Shown: positions 1 to 6,799 of the stretch, one piece after another
How the letters are laid out: each line of letters opens with the position of its first letter
Numbering within the stretch: the first letter of the stretch is position 1
Source: Candidatus Aerophobota bacterium
GTDB lineage: Bacteria; Aerophobota; Aerophobia; Aerophobales; B3-G15
Assembly: GCA_030615365.1 (NCBI GenBank)
Contig: JAUWZM010000074.1
Coordinates: 1-12,243, forward strand
Direction: 5' to 3'
Length of the DNA stretch: 12,243 nucleotides
Made by a program: the position numbers and the translations under genes
The notes under the pieces: generated by a model
The model's database searches: none
The model's input: only the letters and a program-made list of their open reading frames with translations
What the model was told of the DNA's origin: nothing

Positions 1-114
1 AGATAAATTTTCTAATTGTCAGGATGAATTTTACCAAAGTAGTCAAATTATGGATAAAATTTCTCAGTTACCCTTCAAAAAAAATTTGGAGGTGCTGATA
101 ACATCATTTCTCCG

Positions 115-133
115 GGGAGGTTTTTCACCTCCC
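115..133. other. G/C-rich hairpin with an alternative pairing arm
   Basis: GGGAGGT (115-121) pairs perfectly with ACCTCCC (127-133) around a 5-nt loop. An upstream copy, GGAGGTG (88-94), can instead pair with CACCTCC (126-132), so two mutually exclusive stems share one 3' arm. No T-run follows on either strand, so it does not look like a simple intrinsic terminator. It could be an attenuator-like leader of the SDR gene or the end of an upstream unit; this is inference. Confidence 0.35.
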
Positions 134-199
134 TCCTAGAAATGGACAAAATGGGTTTTATATTTTCACTTTAATTAACAAAAACAGATAGTCAAATAC

Positions 200-221
200 A
201 TATTCACACCATAGTGAATAT
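200..221. promoter_or_regulatory. Operator-like inverted repeat before the SDR gene
   Basis: ATATTCAC (200-207) and GTGAATAT (214-221) form a perfect 8-bp inverted repeat with a 6-nt centre. It ends 18 bp before the SDR start codon and directly abuts its Shine-Dalgarno region. The geometry fits a dimeric regulator site or a short 5'-UTR hairpin. No regulator gene is in the window and I do not recognise the motif. Confidence 0.45.
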
Positions 222-239
222 TATACTAGGGAAGTACAT

Positions 240-1016
240 ATGAGATTAGATGATAAAGTAGCTCTCGTTACAGGTGCTGGTAGAGGTATTGGAGAAGCTA
301 TAGCTGTCCGTTTGGCACAGGAAGGAGCAGACATCATAGTGTGTGATATTGATGTTAACAGTGCTCGGGAAACAGCCGAGAAGATTAAGCGTATAGGTCG
401 ACGCTCTTTGGTAACAAAGAGTGATGTGAGCAAAATTGCCGATATTGAAAAAATGGTCAATTTGACTCTGGAAAAATTTGGAAAAATAGATATTCTCGTC
501 AATAATGCTGGTATAGTCATTGTCGGCTCTGTCACGGAATATAGAGAAGAAGACTGGGATAAAACAATAAATGTTAACCTCAAGGGGGTTTTTCTGTGCT
601 GCAAGGTAGTCGCAAAAGTTATGATAAAACAAAAAAGCGGGAAGATAATAAATATAGCATCTGACTCAGGTAAAACAGGCAGTGCGCTTTTTGTCCCTTA
701 CAATGCCAGTAAATTTGGAGTTGTAGGCTTTACGCAAGGACTTGCTAAGGAACTTGCCCCTCACAAAATCAATGTAAATGCTGTTTGCCCTGGCGTTGTG
801 GAAACAAAAATGTGGGATTGCGTAGACGAGAAACTTAGGAGAATGTGGGGTCTCTCCAAAGTAGAAGCTCTCAAGATGCACATAAAGCGAATTCCTCTTG
901 GTCGCCTGGAGAAACCGAAGGATGTCGCAGGAGTGGTAGCTTTTCTCACCTCTAAAGATGCAGATTATATGACCGGTCAGGCAATCAACGTAACAGGAGG
1001 ACGGGAGATGCATTAA
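240..1016 (+). CDS. SDR-family oxidoreductase, sorbitol/butanediol dehydrogenase-like
   Basis: This is a classical short-chain dehydrogenase/reductase of 258 aa, the normal length for the family, predicted cytosolic. Seen in the sequence: the nucleotide-binding TGAGRGIG motif (residues 11-18), an acidic residue at the end of beta-2 (D36) that favours NAD over NADP, NNAG (88-91), a catalytic Asn around N113, Ser141, and the YNASK motif giving Tyr154 and Lys158 with the expected 12-residue Ser-Tyr gap. PG follows at 184-185. The C-terminal run MTGQAINVTGG resembles polyol (sorbitol/iditol) and acetoin/butanediol dehydrogenases. The ATG is preceded by AGGGA (228-232) with a 7-nt spacer. In this arabinose-related locus a role in oxidising or reducing a sugar or polyol is plausible, but SDR substrate specificity cannot be read from sequence. 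Confidence 0.9.
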   Translation: MRLDDKVALVTGAGRGIGEAIAVRLAQEGADIIVCDIDVNSARETAEKIKRIGRRSLVTKSDVSKIADIEKMVNLTLEKFGKIDILVNNAGIVIVGSVTEYREEDWDKTINVNLKGVFLCCKVVAKVMIKQKSGKIINIASDSGKTGSALFVPYNASKFGVVGFTQGLAKELAPHKINVNAVCPGVVETKMWDCVDEKLRRMWGLSKVEALKMHIKRIPLGRLEKPKDVAGVVAFLTSKDADYMTGQAINVTGGREMH

Positions 1017-1032
1017 AGCCAAACAGAGAGCT

Positions 1033-1343
1033 CACAATGAATGAATGCAAAAGTTGGATGTGTAGGGGGCCTATTAGTTGAGGTTATGAGGCAAAAAGAA
1101 TGTGATCCTTGTATTTCGATAAAATCCCGTACCTTCCAAGATGAGGAAAGAAACAAGACACTAACAGAGATCTTTGATATCTGGGCTGAGAACCTTTGGA
1201 AAATTGGTGTTGTAGGCATGGTACCGCTATCCGCCATAGCAAAGATTAACCTGAAAAATGTTAATACCGGCACTTTCACTGCTAATGCTTCTGTAGGATG
1301 TGGTAACTTTAATCGCTTGTACCAGCTCTTCTGGAAGAAGTAG
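1033..1343 (+). pseudogene. Decayed 3' end of a family 5 substrate-binding protein gene
   Basis: The last 67 codons, from DEER (codons 1140-1151) to FWKK and the stop at 1341-1343, match the C-terminus of the intact substrate-binding protein at 8623-10581: 41 of 67 identical, no gaps. Upstream the homology moves to another frame: 1088-1138 reads EAKRM, then a TGA stop (1103-1105), then a segment ending PYLP, matching EVKRM...PYLP in the intact copy. One extra base near 1139 restores the DEER frame. Homology fades near 1033, just after the SDR stop, so some 550 N-terminal codons are missing. An intact 100-codon frame from ATG 1041 exists but its first 33 residues are out of frame with the ancestor, so it is unlikely to be a functional protein. 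The ancestral 3' hairpin is retained just downstream. Confidence 0.85.
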
Positions 1344-1354
1344 AAAGGAGTCCA

Positions 1355-1392
1355 ACAAGGATTTCTGCCTGAAAAAAGGCAGAAATCCTTGT
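1355..1392 (+). terminator. Perfect 16-bp hairpin after the SBP remnant
   Basis: ACAAGGATTTCTGCCT (1355-1370) pairs perfectly with its complement at 1377-1392 around the 6-nt loop GAAAAA. Only three Ts end the run, so termination may be incomplete. The same hairpin, with two compensated base-pair changes, follows the intact substrate-binding-protein gene on the minus strand. It lies just 18 bp before the hydrolase ATG, so it could also act as an attenuator or mRNA-end stabiliser. Confidence 0.7.
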
Positions 1393-1410
1393 TTATCCAA
1401 GGAAAAGAAA

Positions 1411-2229
1411 ATGAAAGATCAAAAAGATCAATTATTAGGCAAGGTAGACTATCATATTGAAAAGTGGCGATTGCAGGGAGAAATCCCTCTTATAATTTGG
1501 GCTAAGAATAATTTAGAAAAGAAACCAGTGGTAATATTTCACCATGGATACACCGCATCTAAAGAACAACTTATTGGATGGGCACCTCCTTTAGCTGAAG
1601 CTGGATTTTTAGTTGTCCTGCCAGATGCCTATCATCATGGAGAGTGTCGGGATCCAAATTTCGAAGTCAACAATCAGGAGAACTTGCCCAGAGAATTTTT
1701 CGTAAATATAACCACTACCGCAGAAAAAGATAAACTCATTATTAATTTTTTAAGAAAAAGAGAAGATGTGCAAGAAGAAAGTATTGCTATAGCTGGAATT
1801 TCTATGGGAGGATTTATAAGCCTGGTAGCTATTGCTTTGCACAAAGAGATAAGGGCAGCAGTAATTATTGCTGGTGCAGCACAATGGGAGGCCTTTTTAA
1901 AAGAAACTAACGCATTTGATTTGTCAGGTTATAAGAAAGATCTAAGAAATCAGATTGATAAGGAAGTGCAGGAATTATTCGAAAAATATGAACCCATAAG
2001 ATATTTAAATAGATATCCTCCTATCCCCATTTTATTTTTGCATGGAGCAGAGGACAAGATTGTTCCTGTAAGCTGTATTGAAAAATTCTATGAAAAAATA
2101 AGACCTTTTTATCCTCCAGGGAGAATAAAATTCAAGAAATTACCAGGGCTCAATCATTCTACCCTTGGTTCTTATGAATATCTTATCCCAGACACCGTAG
2201 ATTGGTTTAAGAAGTTTTTAATCTTATAA
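1411..2229 (+). CDS. Alpha/beta hydrolase, YjfP/YitV-like esterase
   Basis: Predicted cytosolic serine esterase of 272 aa in the prolyl-oligopeptidase/dienelactone-hydrolase branch of the alpha/beta hydrolase fold. Visible: the oxyanion-hole segment FHHGYTASKE (43-52), the nucleophile elbow GISMGG with Ser131, the acid in HGAEDKIVP (Asp215) and the base in GLNHS (His249), in canonical order and spacing. No signal peptide. The start at ATG 1411 is chosen because AAGGA (1399-1403) sits 7 nt upstream; the open frame runs back to 1300 only through the SBP remnant and the hairpin, which would be an implausible N-terminus. A C-C bond hydrolase or peptidase cannot be excluded. Near polysaccharide genes, a carbohydrate or acyl esterase role is possible but unproven. 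There is almost no room for its own promoter after the hairpin. Confidence 0.85.
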   Translation: MKDQKDQLLGKVDYHIEKWRLQGEIPLIIWAKNNLEKKPVVIFHHGYTASKEQLIGWAPPLAEAGFLVVLPDAYHHGECRDPNFEVNNQENLPREFFVNITTTAEKDKLIINFLRKREDVQEESIAIAGISMGGFISLVAIALHKEIRAAVIIAGAAQWEAFLKETNAFDLSGYKKDLRNQIDKEVQELFEKYEPIRYLNRYPPIPILFLHGAEDKIVPVSCIEKFYEKIRPFYPPGRIKFKKLPGLNHSTLGSYEYLIPDTVDWFKKFLIL

Positions 2230-2296
2230 ATTTATGTGAGGTTTTATGTAAGACAGATTGAGCCCTTAATTAAGCCGGTTTCTTATGGGTGTAATT

Positions 2297-2449
2297 TAAC
2301 CCGACTTCCACATTCTCAATCAAAGTTTATGGTATTTTGCGAGTTTATTCAGTCACTATTTTGAATTTCTAAAAGAACAAACTGTATAAATAAAGGATTT
2401 CGTTCATCAAAGTTCCCCAAAACCCATTATTTTTGTGGAAGTAGGGCTA
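2297..2449. mobile_element. Candidate MITE (TA-flanked inverted-repeat element)
   Basis: Non-coding spacer DNA between convergent genes. TAACCCGACTTCCACA (2297-2312) and TGTGGAAGTAGGGCTA (2434-2449) are inverted repeats matching at 14 of 16 positions, separated by 121 bp without an ORF. The outermost bases are TA on both sides, which fits the TA target duplication of IS630/Tc1-mariner-type elements, leaving 14-bp terminal repeats (12 of 14 match). No transposase is present, so this would be a non-autonomous element. The rest of 2230-2507 shows nothing recognisable; no strong terminator was found for either convergent gene. Confidence 0.45.
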
Positions 2450-2507
2450 TCCCAAATCATCTTGATAAACTGTGAGCAAAACTAGGTTTTTGTAACCATA
2501 TATATCA

Positions 2508-4571
2508 TTAGTCAAGTGGGATCATCATAGAGGTTATTGAATGAGCTGGAAAGGTGTACTTAAAGTCTTTTGTTATTCCTTTAATTGCGTATTCTGAAAT
2601 CCCGACAACATCAGAGAGTATGTCAGGCGCGTTTATCTCCCATACTTTTACTTTTTCCTTGGGAGAACATCCAGGCAAATGCATATCGCAAGTCAAATTT
2701 TTTGAAGGATGTCTATTTATTACATGAATATAGAGTTTCTTTTTATCCTCGCTCAGTGACGCAGAGCAGTCCAGATAGGGAACATCCTTGAGTGAGGGTA
2801 CTGCACCGGTTCTTGGCAAATCAAAACAAGGTGATTCCACCTTTGCTCTGACGGAGAGTACGCCTGAGTGTTCAGTATAATTCTTGAAAACTGAGTATAA
2901 GGAACTGGGATTTGCCTGGGTCTGATCAACTATTATTAGTCCCATCACATTCACAAGGGAGGCCAGGTTTGCCATAAAGATATCCTCTCTTTGCATAACA
3001 TTCAAAACTCCTGCCGCATATAAAGCATCTCTCAATCTAAACCTTGCTATCCCCATTATGTTCCACTCATCTATTATGATTTTTACCTCTTTTTCCCCCT
3101 TTAGAACCTTATCTATGGTTGCCTGTGTTTCTCTTAGCATTCTCTCTAAGTCCTGGGGTGCGGCAACAATGGTGTGATAAAGCCTGTCTTTACCCAGTCC
3201 TCTTCTTTCCTCTACGGAAAGCTGTGGTATATACCAGTGAACGGAAAGAAAGTCAATATGCTTGCCTGCGACCTTGAGAACAATATCATTCCAATCAGTC
3301 AATGATTCTAAAAATTTCTTAATATCTTCAGGAAGGGGCGCTCCCGATTCAGTTAACGCATCCCCAGGCCAGCTTGCAAGACAGCCAACAGCCACTATTT
3401 TAACCTTAGGGTCAGTTTTCTTCAAGGCCTGGCTATACTCTATTAATTTCTCTGCATAACTCTTAGCGTCTGTATGTCCTATTTCCGTTGGAAAACAAAC
3501 CTCATTACCTACCCCCCAGAATTGTATTTGGTAAGGCTCGGGATAACCATTATCCGCCCTCCAGGATCCTTCAAGTGTTGAAGGGCTGCTATTGCAGTAT
3601 CTATTCCATTTAACGGCTTCTTCCACCGTGCCCGACCCAAAGTTTAAGCATAGATAGGGCTCAGCGCCAACTGCCTTGCAGAACTGAATAAATTCATCGG
3701 TTCCAAAATCGTTTTCCTCCCAGGCCTTCCACGCAGGGTCACGCCTCGCTGGTCTTTGATCTCTGGGCCCTATTCCGTCTTGCCAGTGGTATCCATCGGC
3801 GAAACAGCCTCCAGGCCATCTGATCACAGTAGGATTAACTTCCCTGGTAAGCGCGATGACATCTTCTCGTAAGCCGTTAAGATTTTCTGCAGGCATTAGG
3901 GAAACAGAGTCAATCCAAAGAGTTCCGATCCCCTCAAGAATGATCATAAATTTACAGCTTGAAGCTGTTTTATCTGGGGTAAGAGTTAAGGCGTATCTTT
4001 TCCATTCAGAAGAGCAGTTGTCTATCGTTTGCATGGCGTAAAGCTCTTTCTCATTGTTACCTAAGGCTATAATGATTTTACCATTAAAGTTTTTCTGCTT
4101 AAGATGAAGGGTAGCAATGTAATCCCTTCCTTTTACAACGGAGATGCCTGATTGTGCTATGCCCCTGATTTTTTCATCGTTGGCTGATATGGTTATTTTC
4201 TGTGAGTATTTCCCACTGTAGGATACCTCGGCGTCGTGAGTGTACTCTACAGATTTTTCCTCACCTATGGACTTCCAGGCAAAAAAAGACTCAAACTTTC
4301 TGTTCTGCAGCATCTCAGCCCAGATGCCTCCCTTTATAATATTAGCCAGATTCTCGGTAAAGTAGCCGTAAATGTAGGAATTTATTCGTCCTATCACATC
4401 TTTTACATTAATTATTATGCCTGCATCTGCATCTTTAAGCGTCATAATCTTCTCCTCTTTTTTTTCAATTTCTTTCTCAGAAGATACATTTGTTTCCCCT
4501 TGAGCAAGACAAGGTAATGCAAAAAATATTACTGTCAAACCTATCACCACTAATAAGCTTTTTTTTAACAT
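2508..4571 (-). CDS. Secreted alpha-L-arabinofuranosidase, GH51
   Basis: Exo-acting retaining glycosidase expected to remove terminal alpha-L-arabinofuranosyl residues from arabinan, arabinoxylan or related oligosaccharides. 687 aa. Residues 1-23 form a Sec signal peptide (KK, hydrophobic core 5-20, likely cut after CLA); a charged linker runs to about 45. A CBM4/9-like beta-sandwich region spans roughly 95-225, then the (beta/alpha)8 catalytic domain with RWPGGCFADGYHW (251-263). GNE gives the acid/base Glu357 and IDEWN the nucleophile Glu502; the C-terminal beta domain holds VPYLDC (597-602) and LYIHVINRH. AGGAGAGG (4577-4584) precedes the ATG. It starts 18 bp after the cytoplasmic paralogue, so the two are very likely cotranscribed. 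PC at the end of the hydrophobic stretch is not a good lipobox, so release rather than lipid anchoring is favoured. Confidence 0.9.
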   Translation of the reverse strand: MLKKSLLVVIGLTVIFFALPCLAQGETNVSSEKEIEKKEEKIMTLKDADAGIIINVKDVIGRINSYIYGYFTENLANIIKGGIWAEMLQNRKFESFFAWKSIGEEKSVEYTHDAEVSYSGKYSQKITISANDEKIRGIAQSGISVVKGRDYIATLHLKQKNFNGKIIIALGNNEKELYAMQTIDNCSSEWKRYALTLTPDKTASSCKFMIILEGIGTLWIDSVSLMPAENLNGLREDVIALTREVNPTVIRWPGGCFADGYHWQDGIGPRDQRPARRDPAWKAWEENDFGTDEFIQFCKAVGAEPYLCLNFGSGTVEEAVKWNRYCNSSPSTLEGSWRADNGYPEPYQIQFWGVGNEVCFPTEIGHTDAKSYAEKLIEYSQALKKTDPKVKIVAVGCLASWPGDALTESGAPLPEDIKKFLESLTDWNDIVLKVAGKHIDFLSVHWYIPQLSVEERRGLGKDRLYHTIVAAPQDLERMLRETQATIDKVLKGEKEVKIIIDEWNIMGIARFRLRDALYAAGVLNVMQREDIFMANLASLVNVMGLIIVDQTQANPSSLYSVFKNYTEHSGVLSVRAKVESPCFDLPRTGAVPSLKDVPYLDCSASLSEDKKKLYIHVINRHPSKNLTCDMHLPGCSPKEKVKVWEINAPDILSDVVGISEYAIKGITKDFKYTFPAHSITSMMIPLD

Positions 4572-4589
4572 TTCAACCTCTCCTATTTT

Positions 4590-6593
4590 TTAATTTAAGT
4601 GGCATTCAAGTACTGTTACTGAATGAGGAGGGAGAGTATATGAAAATTTCTTCCCTTCCAGGTGAAGAGACTTTTCAACAGTACGTATAGTTTCGGGATG
4701 TAAAAAATCATTCTGCGATAGAGCACTGGGGGCATTTATCTCCCAGATTTTTATCAATTGCGAGGGGATAGTCTTTTCAAGGTGGAAATTTACCTCAATA
4801 TCCTGCTCGAGATGTCTGTTAATGACATGAATATATAGTATCTTTTGATTTCGATCCAGAGTAGCGGCACAATCCAGGTAGGGAACTTCAGAGATGACTT
4901 CTTGATGTTCCTCGGCAGAAGAGGGGAGATTATATTTAAGTGGGCAGTTGAAAGTGGATACCTTAGTTTGACATTCAACAACCGTTGGTCCAGAATGCTC
5001 AGAATATACTTTAAAAATAGGATAAATTGGACTTGGATAGGTATCTATACCATTAGTCTCAACAACTCCCACCATATTGACGGTAGTAAAAATATTAGCC
5101 AGAGGTATTTTTTTGCACAATCTAAATAAAATATGGAAAATACCTGCTGCATAAAGTCCCTCTCGTAATGCAAAATCAGTTTCCTGGAGATGCATTGAGA
5201 ATAGTCCAGTAGAAATATCACTCTCCTTTATCCTTCTAACAGTGGGAAGAAATACATTCCATTCATCCAAAGCGATTTTAATACTGTGCTCATCGCTGCT
5301 AAATTTATCTACAGTAGAGACGATTTTTTGTAGTTTCTTCTCTAAATTTTTTGGTGAGGATACTACGGCATGGTATAGATGGGTATCATCCATAGGCTTT
5401 AAAAACACTCCTGGAAAATAGTAATGGACAGATAAATAATCTACATAAGCTCCTGCCAGGCTCAATAATTCCTCATTCCATTCTGCATTCTCTCCCTCAT
5501 TATGCTGTGTTCCAACAGCGCTAAATTCAATGGTAGAGTCAATTTTCTTCATAGCTTCATGAAACTCTATGAACCCCTTTGCATACGTCTTTACGTCTGT
5601 ATGACCAATTTCACTTTTCAGGTTAATTTCATTCCCTATGCTCCAGTATTTCACATTATACGGTTGTAGGTGTCCAGATTTTGCTCGTTTTGCCCCCCAG
5701 GTGGAATCTTTATCACCGTTACAGTACTGTAACCATTCAGCGGCTTCTGTGGAAGTTCCTGAGCCAAAATTGACGGTAATATAAGGCTTTGCTCCCACTA
5801 ATTGGCAAAATCTCATAAATTCATCTGTTCCAAAGTCATTTGACTCCCATTTACGCCAGGCAAGGTCAAAACGTACTGGACGTTGGTCTCTGGGCCCAAT
5901 TCCATCTTTCCAATGATAACCATCGGCAAAACAACCCCCTGGAAATCTCATAACAGGAGGTTTCAATTCTTTTATTTTTTCTATTACCCCCCGCTGCATC
6001 CCATAAATATTGTCCCCGGGCATGAGAGATGGTGAATCTATCCAAAGAGTTCCCTGGCAATTAAAGGCAATGATAAAACAGGCGTTTCTGTCAGCAACAG
6101 GGGCGATTAAATTAAAATTGTATTTTTGCCAGGATGCATTTACCCCATTTATGGTGCAGTGAGTATAAATAGCGCCATTATCATGAGCTAATGCAATTGT
6201 AATGTTGGGTGCGGTCATTCCTTCCTGTTTAAGGTACACATATCCTACATAATTTCCTCCGGCCTTCACTGAAATTCCTCTTTGCACAATACCCGTTTCT
6301 TCAGTAAAATCTTGAGCCAGAGTAATTTTCTGTGAACATTGATTATTCGGTGAATAGCCTTTCACGCATCCCCCGCTTACTCCACTTTTTTTGTGCAGCA
6401 TCAGCCAGGGATCCGAGACACCATCACCGTTGTCGTCAGGCGATCCAAACTTACGATTCACCAACATCTCTGCCCATAATCCTTTTGTAATACAATCCCC
6501 CATAAATTCTAACTGCTGTCCGAAAATATTGGTATTGACCTCACCAACTACTTTCTCTGGCCTTATCCACACCTCAGCATTATTTTTTGTCAT
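4590..6593 (-). CDS. Intracellular alpha-L-arabinofuranosidase, GH51
   Basis: 667-aa GH51 paralogue of the adjacent secreted enzyme, without a signal peptide, so probably cytosolic and acting on imported arabino-oligosaccharides. Landmarks: GLWAEMLVNRKF (38-49); an EF-hand-like calcium loop of the form DxNxDGxxD at 53-61; a CBM4/9-like region to about 190; RFPGGCFADGYHW (216-228) and GIGPRDQRP; acid/base Glu322 in SIGNE; nucleophile Glu444 in LDEWN; C-terminal VPYLDC and LYIHVINRHLE. A near-ideal AAGGAGG (6601-6607) lies 7 nt before the ATG, suggesting strong translation. The gene follows the aldolase after a 206-bp repeat-rich spacer and could have its own promoter there. Family assignment is firm; preference for arabinan, arabinoxylan or another arabinofuranoside is not determinable here. 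Confidence 0.92.
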   Translation of the reverse strand: MTKNNAEVWIRPEKVVGEVNTNIFGQQLEFMGDCITKGLWAEMLVNRKFGSPDDNGDGVSDPWLMLHKKSGVSGGCVKGYSPNNQCSQKITLAQDFTEETGIVQRGISVKAGGNYVGYVYLKQEGMTAPNITIALAHDNGAIYTHCTINGVNASWQKYNFNLIAPVADRNACFIIAFNCQGTLWIDSPSLMPGDNIYGMQRGVIEKIKELKPPVMRFPGGCFADGYHWKDGIGPRDQRPVRFDLAWRKWESNDFGTDEFMRFCQLVGAKPYITVNFGSGTSTEAAEWLQYCNGDKDSTWGAKRAKSGHLQPYNVKYWSIGNEINLKSEIGHTDVKTYAKGFIEFHEAMKKIDSTIEFSAVGTQHNEGENAEWNEELLSLAGAYVDYLSVHYYFPGVFLKPMDDTHLYHAVVSSPKNLEKKLQKIVSTVDKFSSDEHSIKIALDEWNVFLPTVRRIKESDISTGLFSMHLQETDFALREGLYAAGIFHILFRLCKKIPLANIFTTVNMVGVVETNGIDTYPSPIYPIFKVYSEHSGPTVVECQTKVSTFNCPLKYNLPSSAEEHQEVISEVPYLDCAATLDRNQKILYIHVINRHLEQDIEVNFHLEKTIPSQLIKIWEINAPSALSQNDFLHPETIRTVEKSLHLEGKKFSYTLPPHSVTVLECHLN

Positions 6594-6618
6594 GCGTTGA
6601 CCTCCTTAGTATAGTTTA

Positions 6619-6645
6619 GTAATGTCGAAACTTGACCACAAAGAA
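6619..6645 (-). repeat. Shared upstream element, copy 1 (before GH51)
   Basis: This 27-bp stretch matches 8491-8517 at 22 of 27 positions with no gaps, and all five differences are transitions. On the minus strand it ends 25 bp before the GH51 ATG; the other copy ends 26 bp before the DUF1638 ATG. It may be a dispersed repeat or a common 5'-UTR or promoter element. Confidence 0.55.
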
Positions 6646-6671
6646 CACAGGGATAGGCAAAAAACTGTAAT

Positions 6672-6719
6672 ATGTGATAAGTAATGAGTGATGACGTTTT
6701 TACCCATCACACATCACAT
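6672..6719. repeat. Heptad-repeat palindromic element
   Basis: Three tandem 7-mers on one side (GTGATAA, GTAATGA, GTGATGA; 6674-6694) face two copies of CATCACA (6705-6718) on the other. ATGTGAT (6672-6678) can pair with ATCACAT (6713-6719) and GTGATG (6688-6693) with CATCAC (6705-6710), giving a hairpin with an asymmetric internal loop. It has no T-run. It is probably a dispersed intergenic repeat or a mRNA-processing structure. Confidence 0.5.
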
Positions 6720-6799
6720 CTTTTCTCCCATCTGTGCTCTCCCTAATGAGAATCACCCTTCTCATTCTCTCCTTGTAGCTATTCAGCCACCAAGGCACT

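Larger units (their letters stand above)
1..239. other. Non-coding leader upstream of the SDR gene
   Basis: No convincing gene is seen on either strand. The stretch is AT-rich. It holds a G/C-rich hairpin region at about 88-133 and an 8-bp perfect inverted repeat at 200-221, both described separately. A 15-codon GTG frame at 92-139 follows a GGAGG run but overlaps it and resembles nothing I know. The promoter for the SDR gene should lie here, but I cannot name convincing -35/-10 boxes. Confidence 0.6.
6594..6799. repeat. Repeat-rich spacer between aldolase and GH51
   Basis: No gene is seen. From left to right it holds the GH51 Shine-Dalgarno (6601-6607), a 27-bp element (6619-6645) that recurs upstream of the DUF1638 gene, a heptad-repeat palindrome (6672-6719), and a weak 7-bp stem (6745-6751 with 6760-6766) lacking a T-run. 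CCACAAAGAACACAGG (6636-6651) and GCCACCAAGGCAC (6786-6798) look like fragments of the CCACnnAGnnCAC type of dispersed intergenic repeat found in many bacterial genomes; this last comparison is from memory. Confidence 0.5.

Noticed and set aside
51..61. In-frame second Met-type start for the DUF1638 protein and similar short repeats as CRISPR or tRNA signals
   Set aside because: The DUF1638 start at 8464 has a well-spaced SD and keeps Cys8. No regularly spaced direct repeats or cloverleaf sequence were found anywhere in the window; the coordinates given here are only a placeholder for this whole-window negative.
92..139. 15-codon GTG-started ORF in the leader
   Set aside because: The GGAGG run overlaps the GTG, leaving no spacer, and the sequence is better explained by hairpin arms.
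221..632. Long antisense frames over the SDR gene
   Set aside because: They mirror the codon pattern of the plus-strand gene and have no domain or SD support.
1041..1343. 100-aa ORF as an independent small gene
   Set aside because: Its last 67 residues are the tail of a substrate-binding protein, its first part is out of frame with the ancestor, and no SD precedes the ATG. Treated as a pseudogene.
1300..1410. Upstream extension of the hydrolase to an ATG at 1300
   Set aside because: It would translate through the pseudogene end and the hairpin. The ATG at 1411 has AAGGA at proper spacing and begins the natural domain.
4490..4690. Plus-strand frame across the GH51-GH51 junction
   Set aside because: It lies antisense to two firm genes, has no recognisable product, and spans their SD and signal-peptide regions.
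6745..6766. AATGAGA/TCTCATT stem as terminator of the aldolase gene
   Set aside because: Only 7 AT-rich pairs with an 8-nt loop and no T-run on the minus strand.
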